Positions 47,536 to 57,033 of a stretch of 64,000 nucleotides of DNA are shown one piece after another. The number at the start of each line of letters is the position of its first letter. The stretch's first letter is position 1. This stretch comes from Kozakia baliensis (GTDB taxonomy: Bacteria; Pseudomonadota; Alphaproteobacteria; Acetobacterales; Acetobacteraceae): the NCBI RefSeq assembly GCF_001787335.1, contig NZ_CP014674.1:1258501-1322500 (forward strand). The letters are read 5' to 3'. The notes beneath the pieces were generated by a model that was given only the letters and a program-made list of their open reading frames with translations, had not been told where the DNA came from and made no database searches. The translations under genes were made by a program, and so were the position numbers.

Positions 47536-49964
47536 GCCGCGTCTGCTTCAGCAAATAACGCTTCCGCCTCGGCTAAAAGCTGCTCCTCGCCTTCGCCACC
47601 TCTGATCTTTTCACGCCCCGTTTCCAGCATAATCGGCACCGCCAAGGGCGAAACGCGCGATAGACGAACATGGTCGATCTTTCCCTCGATACGCGCCAAC
47701 ATGGCTTCGATCCGTTCGATATCCGTCAGCCCATGTGCCGCATCCGCCCACGTCGCGCGCAGCAAAATATGGTCCGGCTCATGCTTGCGCAGAACATCGT
47801 AAAGCAGATCGCTGCTTACCGTCATTTGGCGGCGGCTCTTTTGCTTGCCGGGATGATTGCGCTCGATCAAACCGGAGATAATGGCCACATCTCGAAAGGT
47901 GCGGCGCAGCATCGCACTCTGCGCTGTCCATTCGTGTAAATCTTCGTCCAGCATATCCCGTCCGAACAACCGCGCTATATCGGTCGGCTCCCGCACACAC
48001 CAACATGCCAGAACGTAATCCGTTGCCACAAATCCTAACGGTCCGAAGCCGAAGCGTTCCAAGCGGCGCGTCAGTAGCATCCCCAATGTCTGATGCGCAT
48101 TCCGCCCCTCGAAACTATAGGCCACCAAATACCAGTGCCCACGCCGGGGAAAACTCTCCACCAGCAAATCATCCGCTGTCGGCAAGCGTGAACGCCGTGC
48201 CTGCATTGTCAGCCAATCGCGGACGGGAATGGGCAGGACGCTCCATGCGGAGGGATCATGCAGCATGGCCCGCACTCGCTCCGCCAAACGGTTGGAAATC
48301 GGTAGTCTATTGCCCCCGTAAACCGGTATGCGCGGCTCGCGGCTATTTCCCTTAGCCACCTCCACCGTTGTGTCCTGCATGCCGACAAACTGCAACAGTT
48401 CGCCGCCGAGAATGAACGTATCTCCTAGAACCAGCGTCGCCGCGAAATATTCGTCGATCTCCCCCAGTTGCTTGCCTCGCCGCATTTTCACCCGCAACAT
48501 CGGCGTATCTACGATTGTGCCGATATTCATGCGATACTGCTTGGCGATGCGCTCATTGCGCACCCAGATTTGGCCCAGCGAGTCCTGCACCAATCGCCGG
48601 TGGCGCTCATAAGCTCGTAGCGCATAACCGCCATCCTCGACAAAGCGGAGAACATCGTCGAAATCTTTCCGCGTCAGATGGCGATAAGGCGCAGTTCGCC
48701 GAACTTCCTCATAAAGCGAATCAGGCATGAACGGCCCGCCACAGGCCATGCCCAAAACATGCTGCGCCAAAACGTCCAACCCTCCCGGACGTGGCGGCGC
48801 GCCATCCAGATCATGCGCCGCCACCGCCTCACGCGCTGCCTCGCATTCCAACACCTCGAACCGATTGGCCGGCACTAGAAACGCACGAGAAGGTTCGTCC
48901 ATCCGATGATTGGCCCGCCCGATCCGCTGCATCAGGCGTGATGTTTCCTTCGGCGCGCCCACCTGGATAATCTGCTCTACACCGCCCCAATCGATACCCA
49001 GATCAAGGGAGGAGGTCGCCACCACCGCACGCAAAATGCCTTCCGCCATCGCAGCTTCCACACGCTGGCGCTTGCTCGGTTCCAAACTGCCGTGATGCAG
49101 CCCGATCGGCAGATTGTCCGCATTGATCTTCCACAACGCTTGAAACAGTAATTCCGCCTGTGCTCGCGTATTGACGAACACGATCGTCAGCCGCGCTTGC
49201 CCGATCTGCGCCAGAATCGCTGCGGCACTTCCCAACCCCATATGGCCGGACCACGGCAGGTATCCTTCCGCTTCGGGCAGAAGCAGCGAAACATTCGGAG
49301 CCGCGCCTTCGTTGGCGATCACACGCCGAACATCTCGTCCATCGCCGTCGCCCGAAACATAAGCGGCAATCGCATCGGGATGGGCCACCGTCGCCGAAAG
49401 CCCGATCCGCCTTAGCTTCGGCGCGATCGTTCCTAATCGCGCTGCGCATAACGCCAATTGGTCCCCGCGTTTGCTTCCTGCCAGCGCATGAATTTCATCC
49501 ATGATCAGCACGCGCAAATCGGAAAAGCTTTCCGCAGCCTCGGGATAGGATAGCAACAACGCCAAACTCTCTGGCGTCGTCAGTAAAATCTGCGGCGGTG
49601 CTTTGCGCTGCTTTTGCCGCTGCGACGCGCTCGTGTCGCCTGTGCGGGAGTCGATGGTCACATTCAGTCCCATCTCCTCCACAGGTCGCGCCAGATTTCG
49701 TGCGATATCCGCCGCCAGCGCCTTGAGCGGACTTACATAGATCGTGTGAATTTTTGCCGGAAGCTTTTCTTCGGAAAGAGCGATCAGACTTGGCAGAAAC
49801 CCCGCCAAAGTCTTGCCGCCGCCTGTCGGCGCAATCAGCAAAACCGATTCCCCGCATTCGGCGGCATCGATCATTGCCAATTGATGCGCATGCGGCCGCC
49901 AACCTTGGCGCTCGAACCACGTTCTAAATCTAGCGGGAAGCAAACTCGTCATACGGGAATGCAT
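47532..49964 (-). CDS. Ligase-associated DEXH-box helicase (Lhr-like core)
   Basis: The 810-residue ATP-dependent helicase contains Walker A (LIAPTGGGKTLAG near residue 40) and the DEIH box (LIMDEIHALAGSKRGDQL). Helicase motifs of the second RecA domain (TIVFVNTRAQAELLF, LDLGIDWGGVEQIIQVGAP, QRIGRANHR) come next. The winged-helix and C-terminal domains of the Lhr family follow. It is shorter than full Lhr (about 1,500 residues) and equals the Lhr-core group that is encoded beside the ligase. It is divergent from the exonuclease gene with only 37 nt between starts. Its start is the ATG at 49964; no clear ribosome site is visible. Confidence 0.93.
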   Translation of the reverse strand: MHSRMTSLLPARFRTWFERQGWRPHAHQLAMIDAAECGESVLLIAPTGGGKTLAGFLPSLIALSEEKLPAKIHTIYVSPLKALAADIARNLARPVEEMGLNVTIDSRTGDTSASQRQKQRKAPPQILLTTPESLALLLSYPEAAESFSDLRVLIMDEIHALAGSKRGDQLALCAARLGTIAPKLRRIGLSATVAHPDAIAAYVSGDGDGRDVRRVIANEGAAPNVSLLLPEAEGYLPWSGHMGLGSAAAILAQIGQARLTIVFVNTRAQAELLFQALWKINADNLPIGLHHGSLEPSKRQRVEAAMAEGILRAVVATSSLDLGIDWGGVEQIIQVGAPKETSRLMQRIGRANHRMDEPSRAFLVPANRFEVLECEAAREAVAAHDLDGAPPRPGGLDVLAQHVLGMACGGPFMPDSLYEEVRRTAPYRHLTRKDFDDVLRFVEDGGYALRAYERHRRLVQDSLGQIWVRNERIAKQYRMNIGTIVDTPMLRVKMRRGKQLGEIDEYFAATLVLGDTFILGGELLQFVGMQDTTVEVAKGNSREPRIPVYGGNRLPISNRLAERVRAMLHDPSAWSVLPIPVRDWLTMQARRSRLPTADDLLVESFPRRGHWYLVAYSFEGRNAHQTLGMLLTRRLERFGFGPLGFVATDYVLACWCVREPTDIARLFGRDMLDEDLHEWTAQSAMLRRTFRDVAIISGLIERNHPGKQKSRRQMTVSSDLLYDVLRKHEPDHILLRATWADAAHGLTDIERIEAMLARIEGKIDHVRLSRVSPLAVPIMLETGREKIRGGEGEEQLLAEAEALFAEADAA

Positions 49965-50001
49965 ACGCCATACCGCGCATCAAGTTCGAGGAGAGCGATT
50001 T

Positions 50002-51036
50002 TTGCATTGGTTGACCCCCCGGCCGGAAGGGCTGTTCTGCACGCCGGGAGATTTCTATATCGACCCGCTTCATCCGGTTTCCCGTGGCGTGATCAGCCAC
50101 GCCCATGCCGATCACGCTCGCCCATATCATCAAGACGTATTCACTACGCCAGAGACCCTCGCCATTATGCGCACCCGTATGGGAGAAGACCGTGCCGGAA
50201 CGCACCAGCATGAAATCGCCTATCACGAGCGCTTTCGCCTTGGCGACGTCACGCTTTGGCTTGCTCCCGCCGGGCATGTTCTTGGCAGTGCGCAGATCGT
50301 CATGGAATATGAAGGACAACGTGCCGTCGTCAGTGGCGATTATAAACGCAGTCCAGACCCGACCTGCCAGCCTTTCGAACTCGTTCCGTGCGACCTTTTC
50401 GTCACCGAAGCGACCTTTGCCCTCCCAGTGTTCCGCCACCCGCCGCCGCAGCACGAAATCGCCAAACTCCTCCACGATGTCGCACTCTTTCCCGAGCGTA
50501 CCCACGTCATCGGCTGCTATGCGCTTGGCAAATGCCAACGCATCATTGCTCTACTGCGGCAGGGTGGTTTCAATGGCCCCATTTGGCTCCATGGCGCTTT
50601 GAAGCCGGTGTGCGACCTTTACCAACGCTTCGGTATCGAACTCGGAGACCTTCGCTCCGCTACCGGCGCGACGAAGGCGGAACTGCGCGGCGGTATCGTC
50701 CTCGCGCCACCGGGCGCCATCGCCGATCGCTGGGCGCGCCGCTTGCCGGACCCGGTCGTGTGCCTCGCCTCAGGGTGGATGCAAGTGCGCCAACGTGCCA
50801 AAGCCCGTGGTGTCGAACTGCCCCTCATCATCAGCGATCACTCGGATTGGGACGAATTGCTCCAAACCTGCGAAGAAACCGGCGCTGCCGAAATCTGGGT
50901 CACGCATGGGCGGGAGGAAGCCCTGATCCACGCCCTGGCCCAACGGGGCATCAAAGGCCGTGCCCTGCGGCTCGTCGGATATGGCGATGAGGATGACGAT
51001 ACTCCCGCCGAAATTCAAGCGGAGACCGTCTCGTGA
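50002..51036 (+). CDS. Ligase-associated exonuclease (metallo-beta-lactamase fold)
   Basis: The 344-residue protein is an MBL-fold nuclease of the CPSF/SNM1-like group, paired with bacterial repair ligases. It shows the zinc site SHAHADHARPY, then LAPAGHVLGSAQIVME, VVSGDYKRSPDP, CYALGKCQRI and LIISDHSDWDEL. It starts with TTG at 50002, chosen because GAGGAGAG lies 6 nt before it. The ligase start (GTG) overlaps its stop by 4 nt, so the two are coupled. Its likely job is trimming damaged DNA ends before ligation. Confidence 0.92.
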   Translation: MHWLTPRPEGLFCTPGDFYIDPLHPVSRGVISHAHADHARPYHQDVFTTPETLAIMRTRMGEDRAGTHQHEIAYHERFRLGDVTLWLAPAGHVLGSAQIVMEYEGQRAVVSGDYKRSPDPTCQPFELVPCDLFVTEATFALPVFRHPPPQHEIAKLLHDVALFPERTHVIGCYALGKCQRIIALLRQGGFNGPIWLHGALKPVCDLYQRFGIELGDLRSATGATKAELRGGIVLAPPGAIADRWARRLPDPVVCLASGWMQVRQRAKARGVELPLIISDHSDWDELLQTCEETGAAEIWVTHGREEALIHALAQRGIKGRALRLVGYGDEDDDTPAEIQAETVS

Positions 51037-52625
51037 TCGCCTTCGCCGCACTTCTCGAACGCCTGACATTCACCCCGTCCCGCAACGCTAAAATCGCTCT
51101 CCTCAAAGACTATTTCAGCATGGCCCCCGACCCGGACCGCGGCTATGCCCTGGCGGCGATGGCAAGCGCGCTCTCTTTTTCCGCCGCCAAACCCGCCATG
51201 CTCCGCGCGCTTGCCATGGAGCGCGTCGATCCCGAACTCTTCGAATGGTCCTACGATTATGTGGGCGACCTTGCCGAAACCGTTGCCCTCATCTGGCAAA
51301 ACAACGCCCAGCGTGCCAATCGACCGACACCTGGCCTGGGCGAACTCGTCGAAACCCTGAAAGAAACCCCCAAAGCCGCATTGCCCGATCTCGTCGCCCA
51401 ATGGCTGGATGTCTCGGACCCATCTTCCCGCTACGCTATCCTCAAGCTCATCACAGGCTCGCTGCGGGTCGGTGCCTCTGCACGCCTCGCTAAAACAGCC
51501 TTGGCAGAAATCGCGGGCATCACTCCGGACGAGATCGAAGAAGTCTGGCACGGGCTTGAACCGCCTTACGGCCCGCTCTTCGCCTGGATCGAAGGCCGCG
51601 CTCCAAGGCCCGACCCTAAAGACGCTCCCGTTTTTCGTCCGCCCATGCTCGCCCAACCGCTCGAAAATATCGATCTTACGGAATTCAACCCCCAAGAGTG
51701 GCGCGCGGAATGGAAATGGGATGGCATTCGTGTGCAACTCGTCAGCACCCCCGGCGGCGTGCGCGTTTACACCCGTACAGCCGAAGATATCGGCCATGCC
51801 TTTCCGGAGCTTCTCCAAACCCTGGACGATCTCGGGAGCCACGCCGTGTTGGATGGTGAATTGCTCGTTCTGCGTGGAGAAGAAGTCGCCCCGTTCGCCG
51901 ACCTTCAACAGCGCCTGAACCGTAAATCCCCCACCGCCACAATGTTGCGCGAACTCCCCGCAGGCGTCCGGCTTTACGATATTCTGTTCGAAGACGAACA
52001 AGACCTTCGCACCATGCCGTTCGATGACCGTCGTAAGCGTTTGGAGAACTGGTTCAATCGCCTCAACCCGCCTCGCATGAGTCTCTCACCCCTCATTCCT
52101 TTCGACAATTTCACCGAACTCGCCGCATTACGCGAAGGCGCGCGTGAAGCCGCTATCGAGGGCTTGATGCTGAAAAAAGCCGATAGCCCCTATGTTCCAG
52201 GGCGGCCGCGCGGCCCTTGGTGGAAATGGAAACGCGCTCCGCTCACCGTGGACGCCGTGCTCATGTATGCCCAACGCGGCCATGGCAAGCGCAGCTCGTT
52301 TTACTCGGACTATACGTTCGGCCTTTGGCGGGAAGGAGAGAAAGGCCGCGAACTCGTTCCCATCGGCAAAGCCTATTCCGGTTTTACCGACGAGGAACTC
52401 AAATTCCTCGACCGATGGGTCCGCCACCATACCACCGCGCGGTTCGGTCCCGTTCGGGAGGTGGAGAAAGGTCTTGTCCTCGAAATCGCTTTCGACGCAG
52501 CCCAACGCTCCGCACGCCATAAAAGCGGCGTCGCTCTGCGCTTCCCACGCGTCGCGCGCCTCCGAACTGATAAGCCCGTCGAAGAAGCGGACGAACTCGA
52601 CGCCTTTATGCAAGCCTATCTTTGA
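51033..52625 (+). CDS. ATP-dependent DNA ligase (ligase-associated repair module)
   Basis: The 530-residue ligase has an N-terminal DNA-binding domain (about 1-200). The nucleotidyltransferase motif I is EWKWDGIRVQL, with the AMP-accepting lysine at about residue 228, and further motifs are LDGELLVLRG, EGLMLKKADSPYVPGR and WWKWKR. An OB-fold C-terminus ends LDAFMQAYL. This is a second, repair-type ligase, in addition to the NAD+-dependent LigA expected elsewhere. The GTG start overlaps the exonuclease stop as GTGA. Promoter elements for the next gene overlap its stop codon. Confidence 0.95.
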   Translation: MIAFAALLERLTFTPSRNAKIALLKDYFSMAPDPDRGYALAAMASALSFSAAKPAMLRALAMERVDPELFEWSYDYVGDLAETVALIWQNNAQRANRPTPGLGELVETLKETPKAALPDLVAQWLDVSDPSSRYAILKLITGSLRVGASARLAKTALAEIAGITPDEIEEVWHGLEPPYGPLFAWIEGRAPRPDPKDAPVFRPPMLAQPLENIDLTEFNPQEWRAEWKWDGIRVQLVSTPGGVRVYTRTAEDIGHAFPELLQTLDDLGSHAVLDGELLVLRGEEVAPFADLQQRLNRKSPTATMLRELPAGVRLYDILFEDEQDLRTMPFDDRRKRLENWFNRLNPPRMSLSPLIPFDNFTELAALREGAREAAIEGLMLKKADSPYVPGRPRGPWWKWKRAPLTVDAVLMYAQRGHGKRSSFYSDYTFGLWREGEKGRELVPIGKAYSGFTDEELKFLDRWVRHHTTARFGPVREVEKGLVLEIAFDAAQRSARHKSGVALRFPRVARLRTDKPVEEADELDAFMQAYL

Positions 52626-52650
52626 CTTTTCTTCCAAACCGAATTTAAAA
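52622..52650 (+). promoter_or_regulatory. Candidate promoter of the cobalamin-controlled receptor gene
   Basis: TTGACT at 52622-52627 and TTAAAA at 52645-52650 are separated by 17 nt. The -35 overlaps the ligase TGA (52623-52625). The transcript would begin just before the riboswitch. Matches are partial. Confidence 0.4.
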
Positions 52651-52660
52651 CCGCCGCGTC

Positions 52661-52846
52661 GAAGGTCTCGCGCGAGCGAGCGAAGAGGGAACGCCGAAAC
52701 ATCTGGCTGGATTTCGCATCCGGGATGCAGACGGCGGCTGCCCCCGCAACTGTGAACGGCGAGCCGGATGCACGATGTCACTGACCGAGTAACCCTCGGT
52801 TGGGAAGGCGCATCCGGCAATGAACCGTGAGCCAGGAGACCTGCCT
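52661..52846 (+). promoter_or_regulatory. Cobalamin riboswitch
   Basis: The conserved blocks occur in order. AGAGGGAA is at about 52682, then come GGCTGCCCCCGCAACTGTGA and CACTGACCGA. GGGAAGG is at about 52802, and the B12 box GAGCCAGGAGACCTGCC is at 52829-52845. The closing stem pairs GGTCTC (52664-52669) with GAGACC (52836-52841). The receptor gene starts 57 nt later. Coenzyme B12 binding should lower its expression, as for other B12-controlled receptors. Confidence 0.95.
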
Positions 52847-52901
52847 TCGTCGCACGAACCATGGAGGCCGGACGGGGTGTGCCGGAAGCCGAGGAACAGT
52901 T

Positions 52902-55037
52902 ATGTCTCGCGCCTTGTTCACGCGCCGATTTCGCCGCCTTCTACTTTTGGCCGCTTGCGCGCCTATCACTGCCCGGGCCGAGAAACAAACCGCCCAACCC
53001 AACGCTAAAGCCCCACCGACCGAACAAATCCAGGTCATCGCCTCGCATACCGATCCGATCGGCCGCGCTCTTACAGCCAGCCAAGGCACCATCACCGCCA
53101 AAGAACTCGCGCTTCGGCCTGTTTATCGCGTCGGGCAATTGCTGGAGTCCGTGCCTGGTCTCGTCGTAACCGTCCATTCCGGCGAAGGCAAAGCCAACCA
53201 GTATCTTCTTCGCGGCTTTAATCTGGATCACGGAACAGACCTCGCGAGCTTCGTTGACGACATGCCCGTTAATGAACCCACCCACGCACACGGCCAGGGC
53301 TACACCGACGTCAATTTTCTCATTCCGGAGCTCGCAAGCGGGATCGACTACACTAAAGGCCCGTTTTACGCCAATGTCGGCGATTTCGGCGTTGTTGGGT
53401 CCGACCATATTCGCGTAACCAACGAACTTCCTGGCCAAGTTACAGGCAGTATCGGCACGCTCGGAGACCAGCGCGGCTTTATAGGAGATACCATTCATCT
53501 GAAAAACGGAGATCCTATCTACGGTGCTTTCTCCGTCGAACATCTCAACGGGCCATGGGTACATCCGGATAATTTCCGCGCCATCAAATCTGCCCTCCAT
53601 TGGAGCCATAAAACCGAGCGCAATGAATATACTCTTATGGGCCTATTCTATCGCGGTATGTGGAACAACACGACGGACCAACCCGTCGCCGCCCATGATG
53701 ATGGGCTGATCGGTCGCTACGGCACGTTGGACCCAAGCGATGGCGGCTATGCGGAACGTTTCAGCGTCTCGGGCCATCACGTCTATAGCGGCGACGACTG
53801 GAACCTTCGCACTAATCTCTACGTCATCCATAGCCGTATGACGCTTTGGAACAATTTCACCCATTATCTTGTGGATCCCATCAATGGCGATCAGGAACAA
53901 CAAGACGAAACCCGAACCACTTTCGGCGGACAAACCGCTTATTCCCGGCGCGATAATATCCTCGGCTTCCACTCTGAAACCACGCTCGGCCTCCAGGGGC
54001 GTTGGGACAACATTGCGATCGACCGCCGCCACACACGCCACCGTCAAGTGCTGGAATACTGCTCCAATAGCGCCATCGCTACCGGGCGCTATGTTTGCAA
54101 CGCCGATCAAGTCTCCCAAGGCAATGTAGGTCTCTACGGCCAGAACGTTACGCATTGGCAGCCATGGCTCCGCACTATGATCGGCCTGCGTGGCGATTAC
54201 TATGGCGGCAGCGACCATAGCCTTGTCAGCGGTTACAGCGGCACAGCCAAACAATGGTTGTTCCAACCCAAAGGCAGCCTTATTTTCGGGCCTTGGAAGA
54301 AAACGGAGATTTATATCAGCGCAGGGCAGGGATACCATTCCAACGATATCCGCGCTGTGCTCGGCACCGTGCCGACCGACGGCATCGCCCAGGGACGCCT
54401 CGCCACGCCGTTCATGACGCGTGCCACCAGTGAGGAAATCGGCATCCGCACCGATATAATCCCCAAGCTCAACCTCCAAGCCGCCTTTTTCCGCATTGAT
54501 TTCAGCTCCGAACTTACTTACGACGCCGATGAAGGCGTTAATGAAGCCGGTGCGCCCAGCCGCCGGCAAGGCATCGAAATTTCAGGCCAGTATCACCCAT
54601 TTCCCTGGATGGAATTCAACGCCGATATCGCCTCCGCCCATGCACGCTACTTCACCGGGAATCCTGCGCTCTATGGCCTGCCAGGTCTATACATCTCTAA
54701 TGCGCCCAATTTCATAGGCTCGTTCGGACTGCTTATCGATCATCTCGGAAATTGGTTCGGTGGCGTGCAGTTCCGTTGGCTCGGCGGTTACCCTCTGATC
54801 GAAGACAACTCCCTTCGCTCGAAGGGATACAAGGAAGTCAACCTCGATCTCGGTTATCACATCACTAAATCCCTACAAGCCAAAATTGGGGTCTACAATA
54901 TCTTCGACACCCACAGTGCCGGTGCGCAATATGCCTATGAATATCGCATGACCCCCACCTCTGAGGCCGAAACCGGCGCTACCTACCATCCCCTGGAACC
55001 ACGATCCGCCCGTTTTTCGGTGACGGTAGGGTTTTAG
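52902..55037 (+). CDS. TonB-dependent receptor under cobalamin control (probable corrinoid/cobalt uptake)
   Basis: The 711-residue receptor has a signal peptide (FRRLLLLAACAPITARA). The plug domain follows (IQVIASHTDPIGRA, QGTITAKELALRPVYRVGQLLESVPGLVV, LRGFNLDHGTDLASFVDDMPVNEPTHAHGQGYTDVNFLIPEL). A beta-barrel ends ARFSVTVGF. A GTG at 52827 in frame would lie in the riboswitch; ATG 52902 with GAGG upstream is right. The histidine-rich plug loop (THAHGQGYTD) is striking for a metal- or corrinoid-type receptor. It is probably a B12 or cobalt uptake gate, but BtuB identity is not proven because no btuC/D/F genes lie beside it. Confidence 0.88.
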   Translation: MSRALFTRRFRRLLLLAACAPITARAEKQTAQPNAKAPPTEQIQVIASHTDPIGRALTASQGTITAKELALRPVYRVGQLLESVPGLVVTVHSGEGKANQYLLRGFNLDHGTDLASFVDDMPVNEPTHAHGQGYTDVNFLIPELASGIDYTKGPFYANVGDFGVVGSDHIRVTNELPGQVTGSIGTLGDQRGFIGDTIHLKNGDPIYGAFSVEHLNGPWVHPDNFRAIKSALHWSHKTERNEYTLMGLFYRGMWNNTTDQPVAAHDDGLIGRYGTLDPSDGGYAERFSVSGHHVYSGDDWNLRTNLYVIHSRMTLWNNFTHYLVDPINGDQEQQDETRTTFGGQTAYSRRDNILGFHSETTLGLQGRWDNIAIDRRHTRHRQVLEYCSNSAIATGRYVCNADQVSQGNVGLYGQNVTHWQPWLRTMIGLRGDYYGGSDHSLVSGYSGTAKQWLFQPKGSLIFGPWKKTEIYISAGQGYHSNDIRAVLGTVPTDGIAQGRLATPFMTRATSEEIGIRTDIIPKLNLQAAFFRIDFSSELTYDADEGVNEAGAPSRRQGIEISGQYHPFPWMEFNADIASAHARYFTGNPALYGLPGLYISNAPNFIGSFGLLIDHLGNWFGGVQFRWLGGYPLIEDNSLRSKGYKEVNLDLGYHITKSLQAKIGVYNIFDTHSAGAQYAYEYRMTPTSEAETGATYHPLEPRSARFSVTVGF

Positions 55038-55411
55038 GATATAATGGAAACTTTGGCGCTGTAGCCGGACGTATGGACAGTTTTGTGGTGCCACACAGTG
55101 TTGAACTTTGGACTTAAAACATATAGCTGCTCATGGTAAGCGCTGCTCTAGCTTACGTCGCATCCACCTGGAAAGCGCTTACAATAACACGGGTCGTGCT
55201 TTCACAATCCGGGTGGAGCACCCCTGGCATAGGGCGAATACTTGCTCTTGGCATTCGAAACCATTGAGATTTCTTCGTAGTCACGGCCATGAAATTTATT
55301 CACGCAGTAAAGAGCGGCTGCCGATACCTGTGGTTGCAGCCATGCTCGGGGGAACTGTCACGCGTCATGTCTTTCGGTGGTTTCTTGTCAATCAGGACGC
55401 CATTCACTCAT
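55038..55411. other. Convergent intergenic region, no recognised feature
   Basis: This 374-nt stretch separates two convergent gene ends. It contains a 146-codon frame (55108-55548), but its peptide has no family look and its end overlaps the permease gene on the other strand. I see no clear terminator, repeat or RNA gene. It could be a remnant of a lost gene. Confidence 0.4.
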
Positions 55412-56212
55412 TTAACTCCCACTCGAAACATACCCCGAAACGCCTCGGTTCCACACTGTCACCATCACACCGAGAAACACAAAACCAAGGGCAGGAGATA
55501 CAGCGCGGAACCAAACCGGCATTCCTAAAGGGTCGGGATGCTGCGTGATGAGCAGCGCCGGATAATAGCAAATCGCGCTCAAAGGCAGCACCCAGGTCAA
55601 AAAAACCCGCAACCATCGTGAAAATAGATTCAACGGATACTGCCCAGCTTCCACACCGCCGTAAGTCAGCAGGTTGAATACTTCCAATCCTTCCACTGTC
55701 ACGAAAGACATCGCGGCTTGCCCAATCAGCACGCCCAAAAACATCACGGCGCCCCCCATCACGGCCCAGGGTACAAGAATAATCGCATCCCAAGAAACGC
55801 GCGGCGCTCGTGCCAATGCTACGCCCAATACCAGCGCGCCCTGCAAAAATCGCCCGATCGGTCGTAGCTGCAATTCATGCCCAAGCAATAACAGCAATGT
55901 GCTGCGTGGTCGCAAAAGTAAGCGGTCGAACGCGCCCGTACGTACATATTCCCCGCCGAATACGTCGAAACCTCGCCCAAGCGCCTCCGCAAGGGAAAAG
56001 GCGACATTCACGAGACCGTAAAGCATCGCCACCGTCACCAAATCCCAGCCGCCAATGCTACCGAAACGACGAAACAATCCCCACAGCCCGCCGAAGCTCA
56101 AAATCGTGGTGATGAAATGCCCCGCACTCTGCAACGCGAAACTACCAGGGTAGCGCAACTGCGCCATCATGGAAGCGCGCGCCATGCGGCAATAGAGCGA
56201 AAATCCGTTCAT
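55412..56212 (-). CDS. ABC-2 type transporter permease (second subunit)
   Basis: The 266-residue protein has six predicted helices and belongs to the ABC-2 / DUF990-like permeases encoded as a pair after an ATPase. It begins MNGFSLYCRMARASMMAQLRYPGSFALQSAGHFI, with EALGRGFDVFGGEYVRTGAFDRLLLRPRSTLLLLLGHEL in the cytoplasmic loop, both typical of the group. The frame is open further upstream but ATG 56212 overlaps the preceding stop as ATGA. It should form an exporter with the other permease and the ATPase; the substrate is unknown. Confidence 0.88.
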   Translation of the reverse strand: MNGFSLYCRMARASMMAQLRYPGSFALQSAGHFITTILSFGGLWGLFRRFGSIGGWDLVTVAMLYGLVNVAFSLAEALGRGFDVFGGEYVRTGAFDRLLLRPRSTLLLLLGHELQLRPIGRFLQGALVLGVALARAPRVSWDAIILVPWAVMGGAVMFLGVLIGQAAMSFVTVEGLEVFNLLTYGGVEAGQYPLNLFSRWLRVFLTWVLPLSAICYYPALLITQHPDPLGMPVWFRAVSPALGFVFLGVMVTVWNRGVSGYVSSGS

Positions 56213-57033
56213 CCGCCCTGAACCTCCAACCGCTCCACAACGCGCCCCAGCCAGAAACGCCCTAAAACGGTCAGCGCCACAATCCAACCCGCTTGTAACG
56301 CCAACCCGGTTCCGCTTCCGCCAGGTATCGGCACGCCGAGGTAGATCCGGATCGGAATGTCCGACACGCCGGCAAAAGGCTGCGCCAACAACGCCAGTCG
56401 CACCCAATCAGGATACAAAGGCAGCGGCAGCAACATCCCGCTCAGCAACACCGCCAGTGGCGTCGCAATCGCGTAGCTTCCCCTAGGCGAAAGCGTGCGC
56501 GCTGTTAGTATATTCAGCCACATCACCATGGTGGCCGAAAGCGATGCTCCGAGAAGAAAGGAAAGCAACGCCATCGCCAAAGCCATTGCGGATGCCGGCG
56601 CGGCCAATCCCCAATCGCTCAGCCCACACAGCGCCGCTAATGGTCCCGCAGCCAGAATCATCAGCGCCGCGCGGGGGAAGGTGCTACCAGCCAGCCAGGA
56701 AAAGCTCGCGGAATACCACCAACTCCATAAATTCAGCGGGCGCAGAAGATCGAATGCGATGGCCCCGGTCCGGGCCGCATCGCCCACCTGCGGCAGACAA
56801 CCGATCGGCAACAGACGGAACAAAGCCTGTTGCAGCCAGGTGTAACTCATGGCCTGCGCCAAACTCATCGGCGCCTGCACATGGGGCGCATGCCGATAAA
56901 CGGCGGCATAAACCATCAGCGTAATCGCGCCGAACCAAAGTTGCGCGGCAAACCCCGCGAAAATCGCAATGCGATACCGCAGCCCAACCCGCCATTGCAC
57001 CGAAAACGCACTCAGATAAGGCCGGATATTCAT
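56209..57033 (-). CDS. ABC-2 type transporter permease (first subunit)
   Basis: The 274-residue protein has six helices. Its N-terminus is MNIRPYLSAFSVQWRVGLRYRIAIFAGFAAQLWFG, and the loop AARTGAIAFDLLRPLNLWSWWYSASFSW matches the ABC-2 permease pair. Its ATG overlaps the ATPase stop by 4 nt (57030-57033) and its stop overlaps the next permease start by 4 nt. The three genes therefore make one translationally coupled exporter. No substrate hint is visible. Confidence 0.88.
   Translation of the reverse strand: MNIRPYLSAFSVQWRVGLRYRIAIFAGFAAQLWFGAITLMVYAAVYRHAPHVQAPMSLAQAMSYTWLQQALFRLLPIGCLPQVGDAARTGAIAFDLLRPLNLWSWWYSASFSWLAGSTFPRAALMILAAGPLAALCGLSDWGLAAPASAMALAMALLSFLLGASLSATMVMWLNILTARTLSPRGSYAIATPLAVLLSGMLLPLPLYPDWVRLALLAQPFAGVSDIPIRIYLGVPIPGGSGTGLALQAGWIVALTVLGRFWLGRVVERLEVQGG

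Noticed and set aside
51015-52001. 328-codon minus-strand ORF opposite the ligase gene
   Set aside because: Antisense to conserved ligase motifs; phenylalanine- and glycine-rich with no family look.
53643-54569. 308-codon minus-strand ORF opposite the B12-controlled receptor
   Set aside because: Antisense shadow of the barrel; no support.
55108-55548. 146-codon plus-strand ORF after the receptor
   Set aside because: No recognisable pattern, no ribosome site, and its end overlaps the permease gene on the other strand.
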